Shown here: positions 16,813 to 26,316 of the stretch, one piece after another | Layout: every line of letters starts with the position of its first letter | How positions within the stretch are numbered: position 1 is the first letter of the stretch | From: Flavobacterium ammonificans | GTDB taxonomy: Bacteria; Bacteroidota; Bacteroidia; Flavobacteriales; Flavobacteriaceae | Direction: 5' to 3' | Assembly: GCF_020885975.1 (NCBI RefSeq) | Contig: NZ_AP025183.1 | Coordinates: forward strand, 1,364,001 to 1,428,000 | DNA length: 64,000 nt | The notes under the pieces: generated by a model | Told to the model about the DNA's origin: nothing | Databases searched by the model: none | The model's input: only the letters and a program-made list of their open reading frames with translations | Translations under genes and position numbers: made by a program

Positions 16813-18075
16813 ATGTGCTTCAAAAAAATAATTTTGGTATTGCTGTTCCTGATTTCTTTTTCAGGAAAGGCCTCTTATATTTTGTTGCCAATGGATGAAA
16901 CGACTCAACAAAATCATTTAAAGGCCTACGGAATTACCTATTGGTGTTTGGATAAAAGTTATAAGGTTAATTGGTTACTAAACTATAGAGGTGGTTCCTT
17001 TTTATTACCTGATGCTGACGAAATCCGAAAAGAATGCCAGATTCGTGGAGTAAGTTTTGAAATCCTTTCGGATGGAGAACAAGAAGCTATTTTGAATGAA
17101 ATTTCGAGTCCCTCACAAAATATGGAGTCGGTTTTATTAGAAAAAGCCCCCAAAATTGCGGTTTATACTCCCAAAGGTAAACAACCTTGGGACGATGCAG
17201 TAACTTTAGTGCTGACCTATGCTGAGATTCCATTTACTCCCATTTATGATCAAGAAGTATTATCTGACCAACTGCTATTATACGATTGGTTGCACTTGCA
17301 TCATGAAGATTTTACAGGACAATACGGAAAATTTTATGCAGCCTATCGGAACGTTCCTTGGTATATAGAGCAAAAGGTAGCAGCAGAAAAGTTGGCAGAG
17401 CAATTAGGGTTTTCTAAGGTTTCGCAAGAAAAAGGTGCGGTGGCCAAAAAAATTCGCGATTTTGTCATTGGTGGGGGCTTTATGTTTGCGATGTGTTCTG
17501 CTACAGATAGTTTTGATATTGCTTTGGCTGCTGACGGAATTGATATATGTGAAGCTATGTTTGATGGAGATCCAAGTGAACCTAGTTATCAGTCCAAATT
17601 GAATTACGACAATACGTTTGCGTTTAAAAATTTTACTTTGGAACGAAAACCTGAGCAATATGAGTTTTCCGATATTGACATGACTTCTAAAAGACAAATC
17701 CCACCAGACAAGGATTACTTTACTTTAATGGAATTTTCAGCTAAATGGGATCCTATTCCAAGTATGTTATGTCAAAATCATACGCAATTAATCAAAGGTT
17801 TTATGGGACAAACTACGGCTTTTGATACAAATTTTGTAAAGTCTAATGTCTTGGTTTTAGGAAGTTGTGAGTTGAATAGTGAAGTGCGTTATTTGCATGG
17901 GCAAAAAGGTAAAGGAATGTTCAGTTTTTATTCTGGACATGATCCAGAAGATTTTCAGCACCAAGTAGGTGATCCACCAACAGTTTTGGATTTACATCCG
18001 AATTCGCCAGGCTACAGATTAATTTTAAACAATGTTTTATTTCCTGCGGCCAAGAAGAAAAAACAGAAAACGTAA
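16813..18075 (+). CDS. Secreted conserved protein, function unknown ('asparagine synthetase B' in automated records)
   Basis: The 420-residue protein has a signal peptide (about 1-20, ending SGKA), so it is periplasmic or exported. Conserved-looking blocks are HLKAYGITYWCLDK, NYRGGSFLLPDADEI, KIAVYTPKGKQPWDDAVTLVLTYAEIPFTP and WLHLHHEDFTGQYGKFY. FVIGGGFMFAMCSATDS and YSGHDPED follow. I recall homologues throughout Flavobacteria named asparagine synthetase B. The protein has neither the N-terminal glutaminase cysteine nor an AsnB ATP-binding domain, so that name is unsupported. The GGGFMFAMCSATD and SGHDPED segments recall class-I amidotransferase-like folds, which is speculation. Its stop codon abuts the stop of the convergent nuclease gene. 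Confidence 0.75.
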   Translation: MCFKKIILVLLFLISFSGKASYILLPMDETTQQNHLKAYGITYWCLDKSYKVNWLLNYRGGSFLLPDADEIRKECQIRGVSFEILSDGEQEAILNEISSPSQNMESVLLEKAPKIAVYTPKGKQPWDDAVTLVLTYAEIPFTPIYDQEVLSDQLLLYDWLHLHHEDFTGQYGKFYAAYRNVPWYIEQKVAAEKLAEQLGFSKVSQEKGAVAKKIRDFVIGGGFMFAMCSATDSFDIALAADGIDICEAMFDGDPSEPSYQSKLNYDNTFAFKNFTLERKPEQYEFSDIDMTSKRQIPPDKDYFTLMEFSAKWDPIPSMLCQNHTQLIKGFMGQTTAFDTNFVKSNVLVLGSCELNSEVRYLHGQKGKGMFSFYSGHDPEDFQHQVGDPPTVLDLHPNSPGYRLILNNVLFPAAKKKKQKT

Positions 18076-18879
18076 TCAATTCAAACTAAACTCCATCCAA
18101 ATAGGGCAGTGGTCAGATATAGTTCTAGCCTCTTTTAACGATTGAAAGTTTTGGTAAAACGGAATTACACCTGAATTTAACTTTCTGATTTTTGATTTTG
18201 AAAAAAATAGATTGTCATATTCAGAGGCGAGGCAAACTCCATTTTTGCAACTGCGTTTTAACGAAGTTTTTTGGTTCACTAAAGCCGAAGAATATCCCAT
18301 TTTTCGTAAAGGATCAAATACAAAATGTGATTGTGGACAATTGAAATCTCCCGCAAAAATTAGATTAAGTTTAGGATATGCTGAAGGAAAATATTTGAAA
18401 TATTTAATTTCTCTATCAGGTTGCTTACTTTTAGTGATGGCGTGAAAGGATACAACTGTAAATTGCTTTTTGTTGTATTCAAAAGTGCATAAATAGGGTT
18501 CGCGTTCCATAACCGAAGCGTATTTTTTTTCGAGCCAAGCTTTTCCTATTTTCTTAATTATTGCTGATTTCCAAAGAAAAGCATAGCGTTCGGTTTTGCT
18601 AGGCGTACTTGTAGTTGGATCACTGATGGTATACTCCCATTTGTTTCCTTTTCTATTGAGTTCGTCAGCGAGCCGTGCAACAGCTTGTGCGCCTCCGTAA
18701 CCCGCTACGACTTCTTGTACTGCAACTACATCGTATTTATTTAATTGAGTGGCGATATAGGCTATTTCTTCATTAGATTTTGATTTGCCAAAGTTTTCAA
18801 TATTCCAAGAGATCATTTTAACTTGACTAAAGCCAGAAGAATATAGGAAAAGGAATAATAGAATAATTAGTTTTTTCAT
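18076..18879 (-). CDS. Secreted endonuclease/exonuclease/phosphatase family protein
   Basis: The 267-residue protein has a signal peptide (about 1-18, ending SGFS) and a DNase I-like fold. Motifs are SWNIENFG near the N-terminus, VVAVQEV (metal-binding Glu), FAGDFNCP (Asp and Asn) and SDHCPIWMEF (catalytic Asp-His) near the C-terminus. It probably cleaves extracellular or periplasmic DNA or another phosphodiester; substrate cannot be told. A TATTTTTG box (18901-18908) lies upstream. The gene converges on its neighbour with zero spacing and no terminator. Confidence 0.85.
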   Translation of the reverse strand: MKKLIILLFLFLYSSGFSQVKMISWNIENFGKSKSNEEIAYIATQLNKYDVVAVQEVVAGYGGAQAVARLADELNRKGNKWEYTISDPTTSTPSKTERYAFLWKSAIIKKIGKAWLEKKYASVMEREPYLCTFEYNKKQFTVVSFHAITKSKQPDREIKYFKYFPSAYPKLNLIFAGDFNCPQSHFVFDPLRKMGYSSALVNQKTSLKRSCKNGVCLASEYDNLFFSKSKIRKLNSGVIPFYQNFQSLKEARTISDHCPIWMEFSLN

Positions 18880-18900
18880 AAGACTGAATTTGGGTTACTT

Positions 18901-18908
18901 CAAAAATA
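18901..18908 (-). promoter_or_regulatory. -7 element of the nuclease gene
   Basis: The minus strand reads TATTTTTG, 21 bp before the ATG at 18879. Confidence 0.6.
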
Positions 18909-18914
18909 GTTTAT

Positions 18915-19115
18915 TTGATATAAAGACACAAAGGCATTAAGATTTAAATTTATTTAAAACTAAATAAGCATCTTTAGCAGCTAAATATTGGGAGATAGGT
19001 TGATTAAGAATTTTAGCCTTTGGGATGAAATTAATAATATTATTTTGCCACAGATTAAAAAGGATTTCAAAAAAATATTTATATCTGCGAATCTGCGGTT
19101 GAATTTTATATTTTT
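18915..19115 (-). repeat. Degenerate intergenic repeat region
   Basis: This region fills most of the 309-bp gap between the nuclease gene and rplT. Read on the minus strand it contains CCGCAGATTCGCAGAT (about 19086-19101), AATCCTTTTTAATCTGTGGC (about 19048-19067) and TGCCTTTGTGTCTTTAT (about 18918-18934). From memory these phrases recur in gaps of many Flavobacterium genomes, and here they look like decayed copies. A 61-codon frame across it (18937-19122) is low in complexity and is not called as a gene. No other element is visible. Confidence 0.5.
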
Positions 19116-19120
19116 CCAAC

Positions 19121-19151
19121 AAAAAACCCCAATCTTTCGATTGAGGTTTTT
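19121..19151 (-). terminator. rplT operon terminator
   Basis: A 13-bp stem (19122-19134 with 19139-19151, one mismatch) has a TTTC loop and a U-tract on the minus strand. It ends the thrS-infC-rpmI-rplT unit. Confidence 0.8.
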
Positions 19152-19188
19152 CTATAAGTAAGTAATCTAAATTGAGTTGATAAAACGT

Positions 19189-19533
19189 TTATTTTACTTT
19201 ATTAATTATTGCTTTGAAAGCTTCTGGGTGGTTCATAGCTAAATCTGCAAGAACTTTACGGTTCAATTCGATATTATTAGCTTTAACTTTTCCCATGAAT
19301 TGAGAATAAGACATTCCTTCCAAACGAGCTCCAGCGTTGATACGTTGAATCCATAAAGCACGGAAATTTCTTTTATTCACTTTTCTGTCACGGTAAGCGT
19401 AGCACATTGCTTTCTCTACCGCGTTCTTAGCAACTGTCCAAACGTTTTTACGTCTACCAAAGAAACCTTTGGCTTGCTTCATTATTTTTTTTCTTCTTGC
19501 TCTTTTAGCAACTGAATTTACCGATCTTGGCAT
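19189..19533 (-). CDS. rplT: 50S ribosomal protein L20
   Basis: This 114-residue protein has the L20 hallmark N-terminus [28 protein letters not shown] and the helical block [16 protein letters not shown]20 is needed for early 50S assembly, and in several bacteria it represses its own operon by binding an mRNA site. It is the last gene of thrS-infC-rpmI-rplT. The 126-bp gap to rpmI is unusually long for ribosomal neighbours and could hold a regulatory structure. Confidence 0.97.
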   Translation of the reverse strand: MPRSVNSVAKRARRKKIMKQAKGFFGRRKNVWTVAKNAVEKAMCYAYRDRKVNKRNFRALWIQRINAGARLEGMSYSQFMGKVKANNIELNRKVLADLAMNHPEAFKAIINKVK

Positions 19534-19659
19534 AATTTTACTGTTTTTTTTGTAGCAGGCGTCCCGAATTTAATCAAGAGAACTTAAGGCCATACTCCAA
19601 GGTTATTAAATTGTTTTTAACCTAAAGAATTATTTTTGTAATTGACAATAAATCGTCGA

Positions 19660-19857
19660 TTAGATAATTCTTAATTGTTGTTTGATGCTTTTTTCATCTG
19701 ATTGGTGAACTAACGCTGAGTGAGTCAAAGCTAATTTACGTTTTTTAGATTTTTTAGTCAAGATATGACTTTTAAAAGCATGCTTTCTTTTAATCTTTCC
19801 AGAACCAGTAACTTTAAAACGTTTCTTGGCGCTAGATTTGGTTTTCATTTTAGGCAT
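19660..19857 (-). CDS. rpmI: 50S ribosomal protein L35
   Basis: The 65-residue basic protein has the L35 signature [20 protein letters not shown] and a C-terminal helix with [10 protein letters not shown]. Length and order next to infC and rplT are standard. It is translated from the same mRNA as IF3 and L20. Confidence 0.97.
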   Translation of the reverse strand: MPKMKTKSSAKKRFKVTGSGKIKRKHAFKSHILTKKSKKRKLALTHSALVHQSDEKSIKQQLRII

Positions 19858-19900
19858 TTTTTCCTAGTGTTTTTAATTTATCTTACTTACTTATTTTTGA

Positions 19901-19965
19901 GTCATTAGCCACAAGCCAATGGCAATTAGTTTTAAAACTTTTGCCTATTAGCTATTGACTAGTAA
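19901..19965. repeat. Low-complexity TTAGC/ATTGGC-type intergenic repeat
   Basis: The 108-bp gap between infC and rpmI contains short, imperfectly repeated words (CATTAGCCACAAGCCAATGGC, then CTATTAGCTATTGACTAG). They are of a kind I associate with spacer DNA in Flavobacterium. It lies inside a transcribed operon, so it would be in the mRNA. Confidence 0.4.
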
Positions 19966-20520
19966 CTATTTCTTTTTCTTAGGAGCAATGAACATAATCA
20001 TTCTTTTACCCTCTAGAACGGGCATTGCTTCTACTTTACCAAATTCTTCTAAATCAGTTGCCAAACGCAATAATAAGATTTGACCTTGATCTTTATAAAT
20101 GATAGAACGTCCTTTAAAGAAAACAAAAGCTTTCAATTTAGAACCTTCTTTCAAGAATTTTTCAGCATTCTTTCTTTTGAATTCGTAATCATGCTCATCG
20201 GTTTGAGGACCAAAACGAATTTCTTTAATCACCACTTGTGTTGATTTAGCTTTCAAAACCTTTTCGCGTTTCTTTTGCTCATAGACAAACTTTTTGTAGT
20301 CCATGATTTTACAAACGGGTGGATCTGCATTTGGCGAAATTTCAACCAAATCCAATTCAAATTCGTCAGCTAATTTCAAAGCATCTGCAGTTTTAAAAAC
20401 TCCAGGCTCAATATTTTCACCTACAAGACGTACTTCTGGTACACGAATAAAATTATTAATTCGGTGTGCATCTTTCTTTTCTACTCGAGGTTGGTAACCT
20501 CTGTTGCTTCTTATTGCTAT
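19966..20520 (-). CDS. infC: Translation initiation factor IF-3, probable AUA start
   Basis: IF3 prevents premature 50S joining and checks start codons. The frame conventionally opens at an ATG at 20379 (137 residues), but this would remove part of the N-terminal domain. Reading upstream gives the conserved IF3 N-terminus ([21 protein letters not shown], then [17 protein letters not shown]), beginning at an ATA codon (20518-20520), 16 bp after the thrS stop. From there the protein has 184 residues, normal for IF3. No ATG, GTG or TTG in the right place precedes that segment. Non-canonical infC starts (AUU in E. coli) are known and allow IF3 to limit its own synthesis. The gene is certain; the exact start codon less so. 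Confidence 0.85.
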   Translation of the reverse strand: MAIRSNRGYQPRVEKKDAHRINNFIRVPEVRLVGENIEPGVFKTADALKLADEFELDLVEISPNADPPVCKIMDYKKFVYEQKKREKVLKAKSTQVVIKEIRFGPQTDEHDYEFKRKNAEKFLKEGSKLKAFVFFKGRSIIYKDQGQILLLRLATDLEEFGKVEAMPVLEGKRMIMFIAPKKKK

Positions 20521-20536
20521 GGCTTTAAAATTTAAG

Positions 20537-22483
20537 TTAAACTGTAAATACTTTTAATGTTTTGTTGATTTCTTCAGTAACAATAGCGGCAAATTCCTCT
20601 ATGGTAACTGTTATATTTCCTTTTCCTTCTTGACCGTGACGTCGAATAGAAATTGTACCGTTTTTTTCTTCTTCTTCACCCACAATCAGCATGAAAGGCG
20701 TTTTTTGCATTTCAGCATCTCTAATTTTCTTCCCGATTGTTTCGTTTCGGTTGTCAATTAGGGCGCGAATTTCGTGATTTTCTAGCAAATCTAAAACTTT
20801 TTTAGCATATATTTCGTATTTCTCGCTCAATGACAAGATAATAGCTTGTTCTGGCATTAACCATAATGGGAAATTACCAGCAGTATGCTCTAATAAAATA
20901 GCTATGAAACGTTCCATTGAACCAAATGGAGCGCGGTGAATCATTACCGGTCTGTGTAATTGATCGTCAGATCCTTTGTAAGTCAAATCGAAACGTTCCG
21001 GTAAGTTATAATCTACCTGAATAGTTCCTAATTGCCATTGTCTTCCTAAAGCATCTTTCACCATAAAATCCAGTTTTGGACCATAGAAAGCCGCTTCACC
21101 ATATTCCACAACAGTATTTAATCCTTTATCTCTAGCAGCATTGATAATCGCATTTTCTGCTTTTTCCCAATTTTCATCAGTACCAATATACTTTTCTCTG
21201 TTTTCTTGGTCGCGTAATGAAATTTGGGCGGTAAAGTTTTCAAATCCTAATGAACCGAAAACATACAATACCAAATCAATTACTTTTTTGAATTCTTCGT
21301 CCAATTGTTCTGGTGTACAGAAAATATGCGCATCATCTTGAGTAAATCCTCTAACGCGAGTCAATCCGTGCAACTCACCACTTTGTTCGTAACGATACAC
21401 CGTTCCAAATTCCGCATAACGCTTTGGTAAATCTTTGTATGACCAAGGACGAACATTATAAATCTCACAGTGATGAGGACAGTTCATTGGTTTTAACAAG
21501 AACTCTTCACCTTCAGCTGGTGTATTGATGGGTTGAAAACTATCGGCACCATATTTAGCATAGTGACCAGAAGTTACATACAATTCTTTTTGACCAATAT
21601 GTGGTGTAACCACTTGTTCGTATCCTGCTTTTTTCTGTGCTCTTTTCAAGAATTGCTCCAAACGATCACGCAAAGCAGCTCCTTTTGGCAACCACAAAGG
21701 CAAACCTTGTCCAACTTTAGTTGAAAAAGCAAATAATTCCAATTCTTTTCCTAGTTTTCTGTGGTCGCGACGTTTCGCCTCTTCTAACAATTCTAGGTAT
21801 TCAGTTAAGTCTTTTTGTTTTGGGAATGATATTCCGTAGACACGAGTTAACTGTTTGTTTTTTTCGTCTCCTCGCCAGTAAGCACCGGCTACGCTCATCA
21901 CTTTCATTGCCTTAATAATTCCAGTATTTGGAATATGACCTCCACGACATAAATCGGTGAAAGTCGAGTGGTCACAAAACGTAATAGTTCCGTCTTCTAG
22001 GTTCGAAATCAATTCAGTTTTATAAACATTGTCTTTGTAGACTTCAAGTGCTTCTGCTTTTGAAACAGGGCGCAATTTGAATTCGTGTTTGTCTCTTGAA
22101 ATTTCTAATACGCGGTCTTCAATTTTTTTGAAATCGGCATCGGTAATTTTATGATCTTCAAAATCAACATCATAATAAAATCCGTTGGCAATTGCAGGTC
22201 CAAGGGTTAATTTGATACCTGGGTACATTTCCTCTAAAACTTGAGCCATAACGTGCGAAGTAGAGTGCCAAAACGCTTTTTTTCCTCCTTCGTCATTCCA
22301 AGTAAAAAGAACAAGACTACCATCTGTGGTCAAAGGCGTAACGGTTTCAACGGTAGTACCATTGAATGAAGCAGAAATTACATTTCTAGCTAATCCTTCG
22401 CTAATGCTTTTTGCAACGTCCATTGGGGTAATCCCAGCTGCAAATTCTTTCACAGACCCATCGGGTAAAGTAATCTTAATCAT
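20537..22483 (-). CDS. thrS: Threonyl-tRNA synthetase
   Basis: ThrS charges tRNA-Thr and edits mis-charged serine. The 648-residue protein has the TGS domain (about 1-60) and the editing domain with HSTSHVMAQ and DLCRGGH. The class II core carries zinc-ligand [10 protein letters not shown] and motif 2 [21 protein letters not shown]. The C-terminal anticodon-binding domain contains the [17 protein letters not shown] region. It leads the thrS-infC-rpmI-rplT operon and has a perfect TATATTTG box 21 bp upstream of its ATG. Confidence 0.97.
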   Translation of the reverse strand: MIKITLPDGSVKEFAAGITPMDVAKSISEGLARNVISASFNGTTVETVTPLTTDGSLVLFTWNDEGGKKAFWHSTSHVMAQVLEEMYPGIKLTLGPAIANGFYYDVDFEDHKITDADFKKIEDRVLEISRDKHEFKLRPVSKAEALEVYKDNVYKTELISNLEDGTITFCDHSTFTDLCRGGHIPNTGIIKAMKVMSVAGAYWRGDEKNKQLTRVYGISFPKQKDLTEYLELLEEAKRRDHRKLGKELELFAFSTKVGQGLPLWLPKGAALRDRLEQFLKRAQKKAGYEQVVTPHIGQKELYVTSGHYAKYGADSFQPINTPAEGEEFLLKPMNCPHHCEIYNVRPWSYKDLPKRYAEFGTVYRYEQSGELHGLTRVRGFTQDDAHIFCTPEQLDEEFKKVIDLVLYVFGSLGFENFTAQISLRDQENREKYIGTDENWEKAENAIINAARDKGLNTVVEYGEAAFYGPKLDFMVKDALGRQWQLGTIQVDYNLPERFDLTYKGSDDQLHRPVMIHRAPFGSMERFIAILLEHTAGNFPLWLMPEQAIILSLSEKYEIYAKKVLDLLENHEIRALIDNRNETIGKKIRDAEMQKTPFMLIVGEEEEKNGTISIRRHGQEGKGNITVTIEEFAAIVTEEINKTLKVFTV

Positions 22484-22504
22484 TTTTAACTATTTTTAGG
22501 AATG

Positions 22505-22512
22505 CAAATATA
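22505..22512 (-). promoter_or_regulatory. -7 element of the thrS operon
   Basis: The minus strand reads TATATTTG, a perfect TAnnTTTG match, 21 bp before the thrS ATG. Confidence 0.7.
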
Positions 22513-22657
22513 GACTATTGAAAAAACACTTACAAAATATAAGCAGGGTTTGTGAGCGGTTTTTCGTGGTTTTCGGCAAATAAATCCCATATAATTATAA
22601 AAACACAAGCTTATTCTAAAATTGACTCGAGAAGTTTCGATACTGAAAACTATTCTT

Positions 22658-22665
22658 TACTTTTG
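22658..22665 (+). promoter_or_regulatory. -7 element of pyrD
   Basis: TACTTTTG matches TAnnTTTG and ends 20 bp before the pyrD ATG. Confidence 0.65.
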
Positions 22666-22685
22666 CATCACACAATTACAACACT

Positions 22686-23705
22686 ATGTACAAACTACTA
22701 ATTCGTCCGATACTTTTCTGTTTTGATCCCGAAAAAGTACATTATTTTACCTTTTCTTTAATTCGAAGACTTGCTAAAATTCCTGGTTTTTCATTACTTT
22801 TTCGTGCTTTATATGAAGTCAAAGATAGCCGATTAGAAACGGAAGTTTTTGGATTGAAATTTAAAAATCCAGTGGGTTTAGCAGCAGGTTTTGATAAAAA
22901 TGCCGTTTTGTACAAAGAATTGTCTGATTTCGGCTTTGGATTTATCGAAATAGGTACTATTACTCCAAAAGCACAAGATGGAAATCCAAAAAAACGCTTG
23001 TTTCGTTTAAAAGAAGATAGCGCCATTATTAACCGAATGGGTTTTAATAACGGCGGAGTGGATGAGGCAGTATTGCGTTTGAAGCAAAATAACGGAGTTT
23101 TAATAGGAGGAAATATTGGAAAAAATAAAGTCACTCCAAACGAAGAAGCTACTTCGGATTATGAAATTTGTTTTGAGGCGCTGTTTGATTATGTGGACTA
23201 TTTTGTGGTCAATGTGAGTTCGCCAAACACCCCTAATTTACGTGCTTTACAAGATAAAGAACCTTTAACTGACTTGTTGCAAACTTTACAAAATAAGAAT
23301 TTGGCTAAGCCAAAGCAGAAACCAATTTTGTTAAAAATCGCACCTGATTTAACAGATGAACAATTATTGGATATTATTGATATTATTAATGATACCAAAA
23401 TAGCCGGAGTTATAGCGACTAATACCACTTTGTCTCGTGAAGGCTTGGCTTCTGAAAATAAAATAGAAACAGGTGGATTGTCAGGGAAACCTTTGGCAAA
23501 ACGTTCAACTGAAGTCATTCGATTTCTATCTGAGAAAAGCAACAAATCGTTTCCAATTATTGGTGTTGGTGGAATTCACACTGCCGAAGACGCTATAGAA
23601 AAGTTGGAAGCCGGAGCCAGTTTGGTTCAATTGTACACAGGATTTATTTATGAAGGGCCTGCTTTAGTAAAAGCAATCAACAAAGCCATTTTGCGAAACA
23701 AATAA
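22686..23705 (+). CDS. pyrD: Dihydroorotate dehydrogenase (quinone), class 2
   Basis: PyrD oxidises dihydroorotate to orotate in pyrimidine synthesis and passes electrons to the quinone pool at the inner membrane. The 339-residue protein has the class 2 N-terminal amphipathic extension ([15 protein letters not shown]). FMN-barrel motifs are [12 protein letters not shown] and the catalytic-serine segment [11 protein letters not shown]. Near the C-terminus are [11 protein letters not shown] and [13 protein letters not shown]. It has its own promoter; the HMG-CoA lyase gene downstream has a separate one. Confidence 0.95.
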   Translation: MYKLLIRPILFCFDPEKVHYFTFSLIRRLAKIPGFSLLFRALYEVKDSRLETEVFGLKFKNPVGLAAGFDKNAVLYKELSDFGFGFIEIGTITPKAQDGNPKKRLFRLKEDSAIINRMGFNNGGVDEAVLRLKQNNGVLIGGNIGKNKVTPNEEATSDYEICFEALFDYVDYFVVNVSSPNTPNLRALQDKEPLTDLLQTLQNKNLAKPKQKPILLKIAPDLTDEQLLDIIDIINDTKIAGVIATNTTLSREGLASENKIETGGLSGKPLAKRSTEVIRFLSEKSNKSFPIIGVGGIHTAEDAIEKLEAGASLVQLYTGFIYEGPALVKAINKAILRNK

Positions 23706-23738
23706 TTTTTTCTTTACATTCGAACTATTGATTTTTCC

Positions 23739-23746
23739 TACCTTTG
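23739..23746 (+). promoter_or_regulatory. -7 element of the HMG-CoA lyase gene
   Basis: TACCTTTG matches TAnnTTTG and ends 7 bp before the ATG at 23754, leaving almost no 5' leader. Confidence 0.6.
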
Positions 23747-23753
23747 AATTTCT

Positions 23754-24617
23754 ATGGAAACAGTAAAAATTATCGAATGTCCACGTGATGCTATGCAAGG
23801 AATAAAATCTTTTATTCCTACTGCAACTAAGGTGGCTTATATTCAGTCTTTACTACGTGTTGGTTTTGACACCATAGATTTCGGAAGTTTTGTTTCGTCA
23901 AAAGCCATTCCTCAAATGCAAGATACCGCCGAGGTATTGGCCCAATTGGATTTGTCGAAAACCCGAAGTAAGTTATTGGCAATCATCGCCAATACACTAG
24001 GCGCAGAAGCGGCTTGTAATTTTTCTGAAATTCAGTATTTAGGTTTTCCATTTTCTATTTCGGAGAATTTCCAAATGCGTAATACTCACAAAACGATTGC
24101 GCAATCTATGATCAGTTTAGAAGAAATTTTGAATTTGGCTGATGCCAATAATAAAGAAGTTGTCGCTTATCTTTCAATGGGATTTGGTAATCCGTATGGA
24201 GATCCTTGGAATACTGAAATTGTAGGAGAGTGGACTGAAAAATTAGCTGCTATGGGAGTCAAAATTGTCTCACTCTCAGACACTATTGGAAGTTCTACTC
24301 CTGAAACTATTTCATATTTATTTTCTAATTTGATTTCAGCTTATCCATCGATTGAATTTGGGGCGCATTTGCATACCACACCTGATTCTTGGTATGAAAA
24401 AGTAGATTCAGCATACCAAGCTGGGTGTTTTCGTTTTGATGGAGCTATTCAAGGTTTTGGTGGTTGTCCAATGGCGACCAATCATTTGACTGGAAATATG
24501 CCTACAGAAAAATTACTTTCTTACTTTACTGCAAAAAAAGCAAATACCAATTTAAGTCCAATGAGTTTTGAAAGTGCTTATAATGAAGCATCAAAAGTAT
24601 TTGGGGAGTTTCATTAA
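23754..24617 (+). CDS. Hydroxymethylglutaryl-CoA lyase
   Basis: The enzyme splits HMG-CoA into acetyl-CoA and acetoacetate, a step of leucine breakdown. The 287-residue TIM barrel of the DRE-TIM metallolyase superfamily begins with ECPRDAMQGI (catalytic Arg/Asp, variant of the usual DGLQ). It keeps SLSDTIGSSTPE, the metal-ligand segment GAHLHTTPD, and the loop GFGGCPMATNHLTGNMPTE with the catalytic cysteine. It is rather short compared with the roughly 300-residue bacterial enzymes but complete. No other leucine-degradation gene lies next to it. Confidence 0.85.
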   Translation: METVKIIECPRDAMQGIKSFIPTATKVAYIQSLLRVGFDTIDFGSFVSSKAIPQMQDTAEVLAQLDLSKTRSKLLAIIANTLGAEAACNFSEIQYLGFPFSISENFQMRNTHKTIAQSMISLEEILNLADANNKEVVAYLSMGFGNPYGDPWNTEIVGEWTEKLAAMGVKIVSLSDTIGSSTPETISYLFSNLISAYPSIEFGAHLHTTPDSWYEKVDSAYQAGCFRFDGAIQGFGGCPMATNHLTGNMPTEKLLSYFTAKKANTNLSPMSFESAYNEASKVFGEFH

Positions 24618-24672
24618 TAATCAGTATTAAATTTACCAATTTGTTGGTTGTATATTATTGATTAAATTTTTG

Positions 24673-24680
24673 TACATTTG
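24673..24680 (+). promoter_or_regulatory. -7 element of guaB
   Basis: TACATTTG matches TAnnTTTG, 30 bp before the guaB ATG. Confidence 0.65.
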
Positions 24681-24710
24681 CATGCAATTTAACAACTACA
24701 ACAAATTGCA

Positions 24711-26183
24711 ATGATCGCACACAATTCAAAGATTATCGGCGAAGGATTAACGTACGACGACGTTCTATTAGTTCCTAACTATTCTGACGTACTTCCACGA
24801 GAAGTAAGTATTCAATCCAAATTTTCAAGAAACATTACGTTAAATGTTCCAATTGTAGCTGCAGCTATGGATACGGTTACAGAAAGTGCAATGGCAATTG
24901 CTATGGCGCAAGAGGGCGGAATTGGGGTGCTACACAAGAATATGACTATTGAGCAACAAGCTGCTAAAGTGCGAAAAGTGAAACGTGCTGAGTCTGGAAT
25001 GATTATAGATCCAGTAACTTTACCTTTGACTTCAACTATTGCAGATGCTAAAAATGCAATGAAAGAATTCGGAATTGGTGGAATCCCAATTGTAGACGAA
25101 CATAGAATATTGAAAGGGATTGTAACCAATCGTGATTTACGTTTTGAAAAAAATGGGGCACGTCCTATTGTAGAGGTAATGACTTCTCAAAACTTAATCA
25201 CTGTTGCTGAAGGAACTTCGTTAGAGCAAGCAGAAGTAGTTTTACAAGGAAACAAAATCGAAAAATTACCGGTGGTTAACGATAAAAACGAATTAGTAGG
25301 ATTAATCACTTTTAGAGATATAACTAAATTAACACAGAAACCTATTGCCAACAAAGACGTTTACGGACGTTTGCGTGTAGCTGCTGCTATTGGAGTTACT
25401 GGAGATGCAGTTCAAAGAGCAGAAGCTTTAGTGAATGCTGGAGTTGATGCTATTATTATTGATACAGCTCACGGACACACTCAAGGTGTGGTGAATGTGT
25501 TGAAAGAAGTAAAAACTAAATTTCCAAAAATTGATGTAATTGTTGGAAATATTGCTACGCCAGAAGCTGCCAAATATTTGGTTGAAAATGGTGCTGATGG
25601 AGTAAAAGTAGGAATTGGACCAGGTTCGATTTGTACTACTCGTATCGTAGCGGGTGTTGGTTTTCCTCAATTTTCAGCGGTTTTAGAAGTAGCAGCTGCT
25701 ATCAAAGGAACTGGTGTTCCAGTTATTGCTGATGGAGGTATTCGTTATACGGGAGATATTCCTAAAGCGATTGCTGCAGGTGCCGACTGTGTGATGTTAG
25801 GGTCACTTTTGGCAGGAACAAAAGAATCTCCAGGAGAAACGATTATTTTTGAAGGAAGAAAATTCAAATCATACCGAGGAATGGGTTCTGTTGAAGCCAT
25901 GCAAGGTGGTTCAAAAGACCGTTATTTCCAAGATGTAGAAGATGATGTGAAGAAATTAGTTCCAGAAGGAATTGTAGGTCGTGTGCCTTATAAAGGAGAA
26001 TTGAACGAAAGTATGTTGCAATTCATTGGAGGTCTTCGTGCCGGAATGGGATACTGTGGCGCTAAAGACATTCCAACATTACAAGAAACAGGACGTTTTG
26101 TTCGTATTACTTCAAGTGGAATTACAGAAAGTCACCCACACAATGTGACAATTACTAAAGAAGCTCCTAATTATTCAAGATAA
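24711..26183 (+). CDS. guaB: IMP dehydrogenase
   Basis: GuaB oxidises IMP to XMP with NAD+, the committed step of GMP synthesis. The 490-residue protein has the catalytic barrel interrupted by a pair of CBS domains (about 94-210). The active-site loop is [11 protein letters not shown] at 301-311, with nucleophile C308. The flap segment with VPYKGEL follows ([12 protein letters not shown]). Length matches bacterial GuaB (about 488). It is monocistronic with its own promoter and terminator. Confidence 0.97.
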   Translation: MIAHNSKIIGEGLTYDDVLLVPNYSDVLPREVSIQSKFSRNITLNVPIVAAAMDTVTESAMAIAMAQEGGIGVLHKNMTIEQQAAKVRKVKRAESGMIIDPVTLPLTSTIADAKNAMKEFGIGGIPIVDEHRILKGIVTNRDLRFEKNGARPIVEVMTSQNLITVAEGTSLEQAEVVLQGNKIEKLPVVNDKNELVGLITFRDITKLTQKPIANKDVYGRLRVAAAIGVTGDAVQRAEALVNAGVDAIIIDTAHGHTQGVVNVLKEVKTKFPKIDVIVGNIATPEAAKYLVENGADGVKVGIGPGSICTTRIVAGVGFPQFSAVLEVAAAIKGTGVPVIADGGIRYTGDIPKAIAAGADCVMLGSLLAGTKESPGETIIFEGRKFKSYRGMGSVEAMQGGSKDRYFQDVEDDVKKLVPEGIVGRVPYKGELNESMLQFIGGLRAGMGYCGAKDIPTLQETGRFVRITSSGITESHPHNVTITKEAPNYSR

Positions 26184-26226
26184 CATAAGTGTTCAGTGCT
26201 CATTGAGTAGTGTTCATTAATTTATA

Positions 26227-26258
26227 AACCTGATATGTATTCCGTATCAGGTTTTTTT
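26227..26258 (+). terminator. guaB terminator
   Basis: AACCTGATA and TATCAGGTT form a 9-bp perfect stem (26227-26235 with 26245-26253), followed by a run of Ts. Confidence 0.85.
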
Positions 26259-26281
26259 ATGCTAAAGTTTCAGTTTATTAA

Positions 26282-26316
26282 ATAAAAAAATCCTACTAAA
26301 CTAAATTAGTAGGATT
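26282..26316 (-). terminator. purB terminator
   Basis: An 11-bp perfect stem (26289-26299 with 26306-26316) has loop ACTAAA and a U-tract on the minus strand (A7 at 26284-26290). Confidence 0.8.

Noticed and set aside
16813..18075. Asparagine synthetase B as the function
   Set aside because: There is no glutaminase Cys2, no synthetase ATP-binding motif, and a signal peptide is present.
18937..19122. 61-codon minus-strand frame in the gap before rplT
   Set aside because: It runs through repeat-like spacer and into the rplT terminator, has low-complexity composition and no promoter of its own. It is better explained as repeat DNA.
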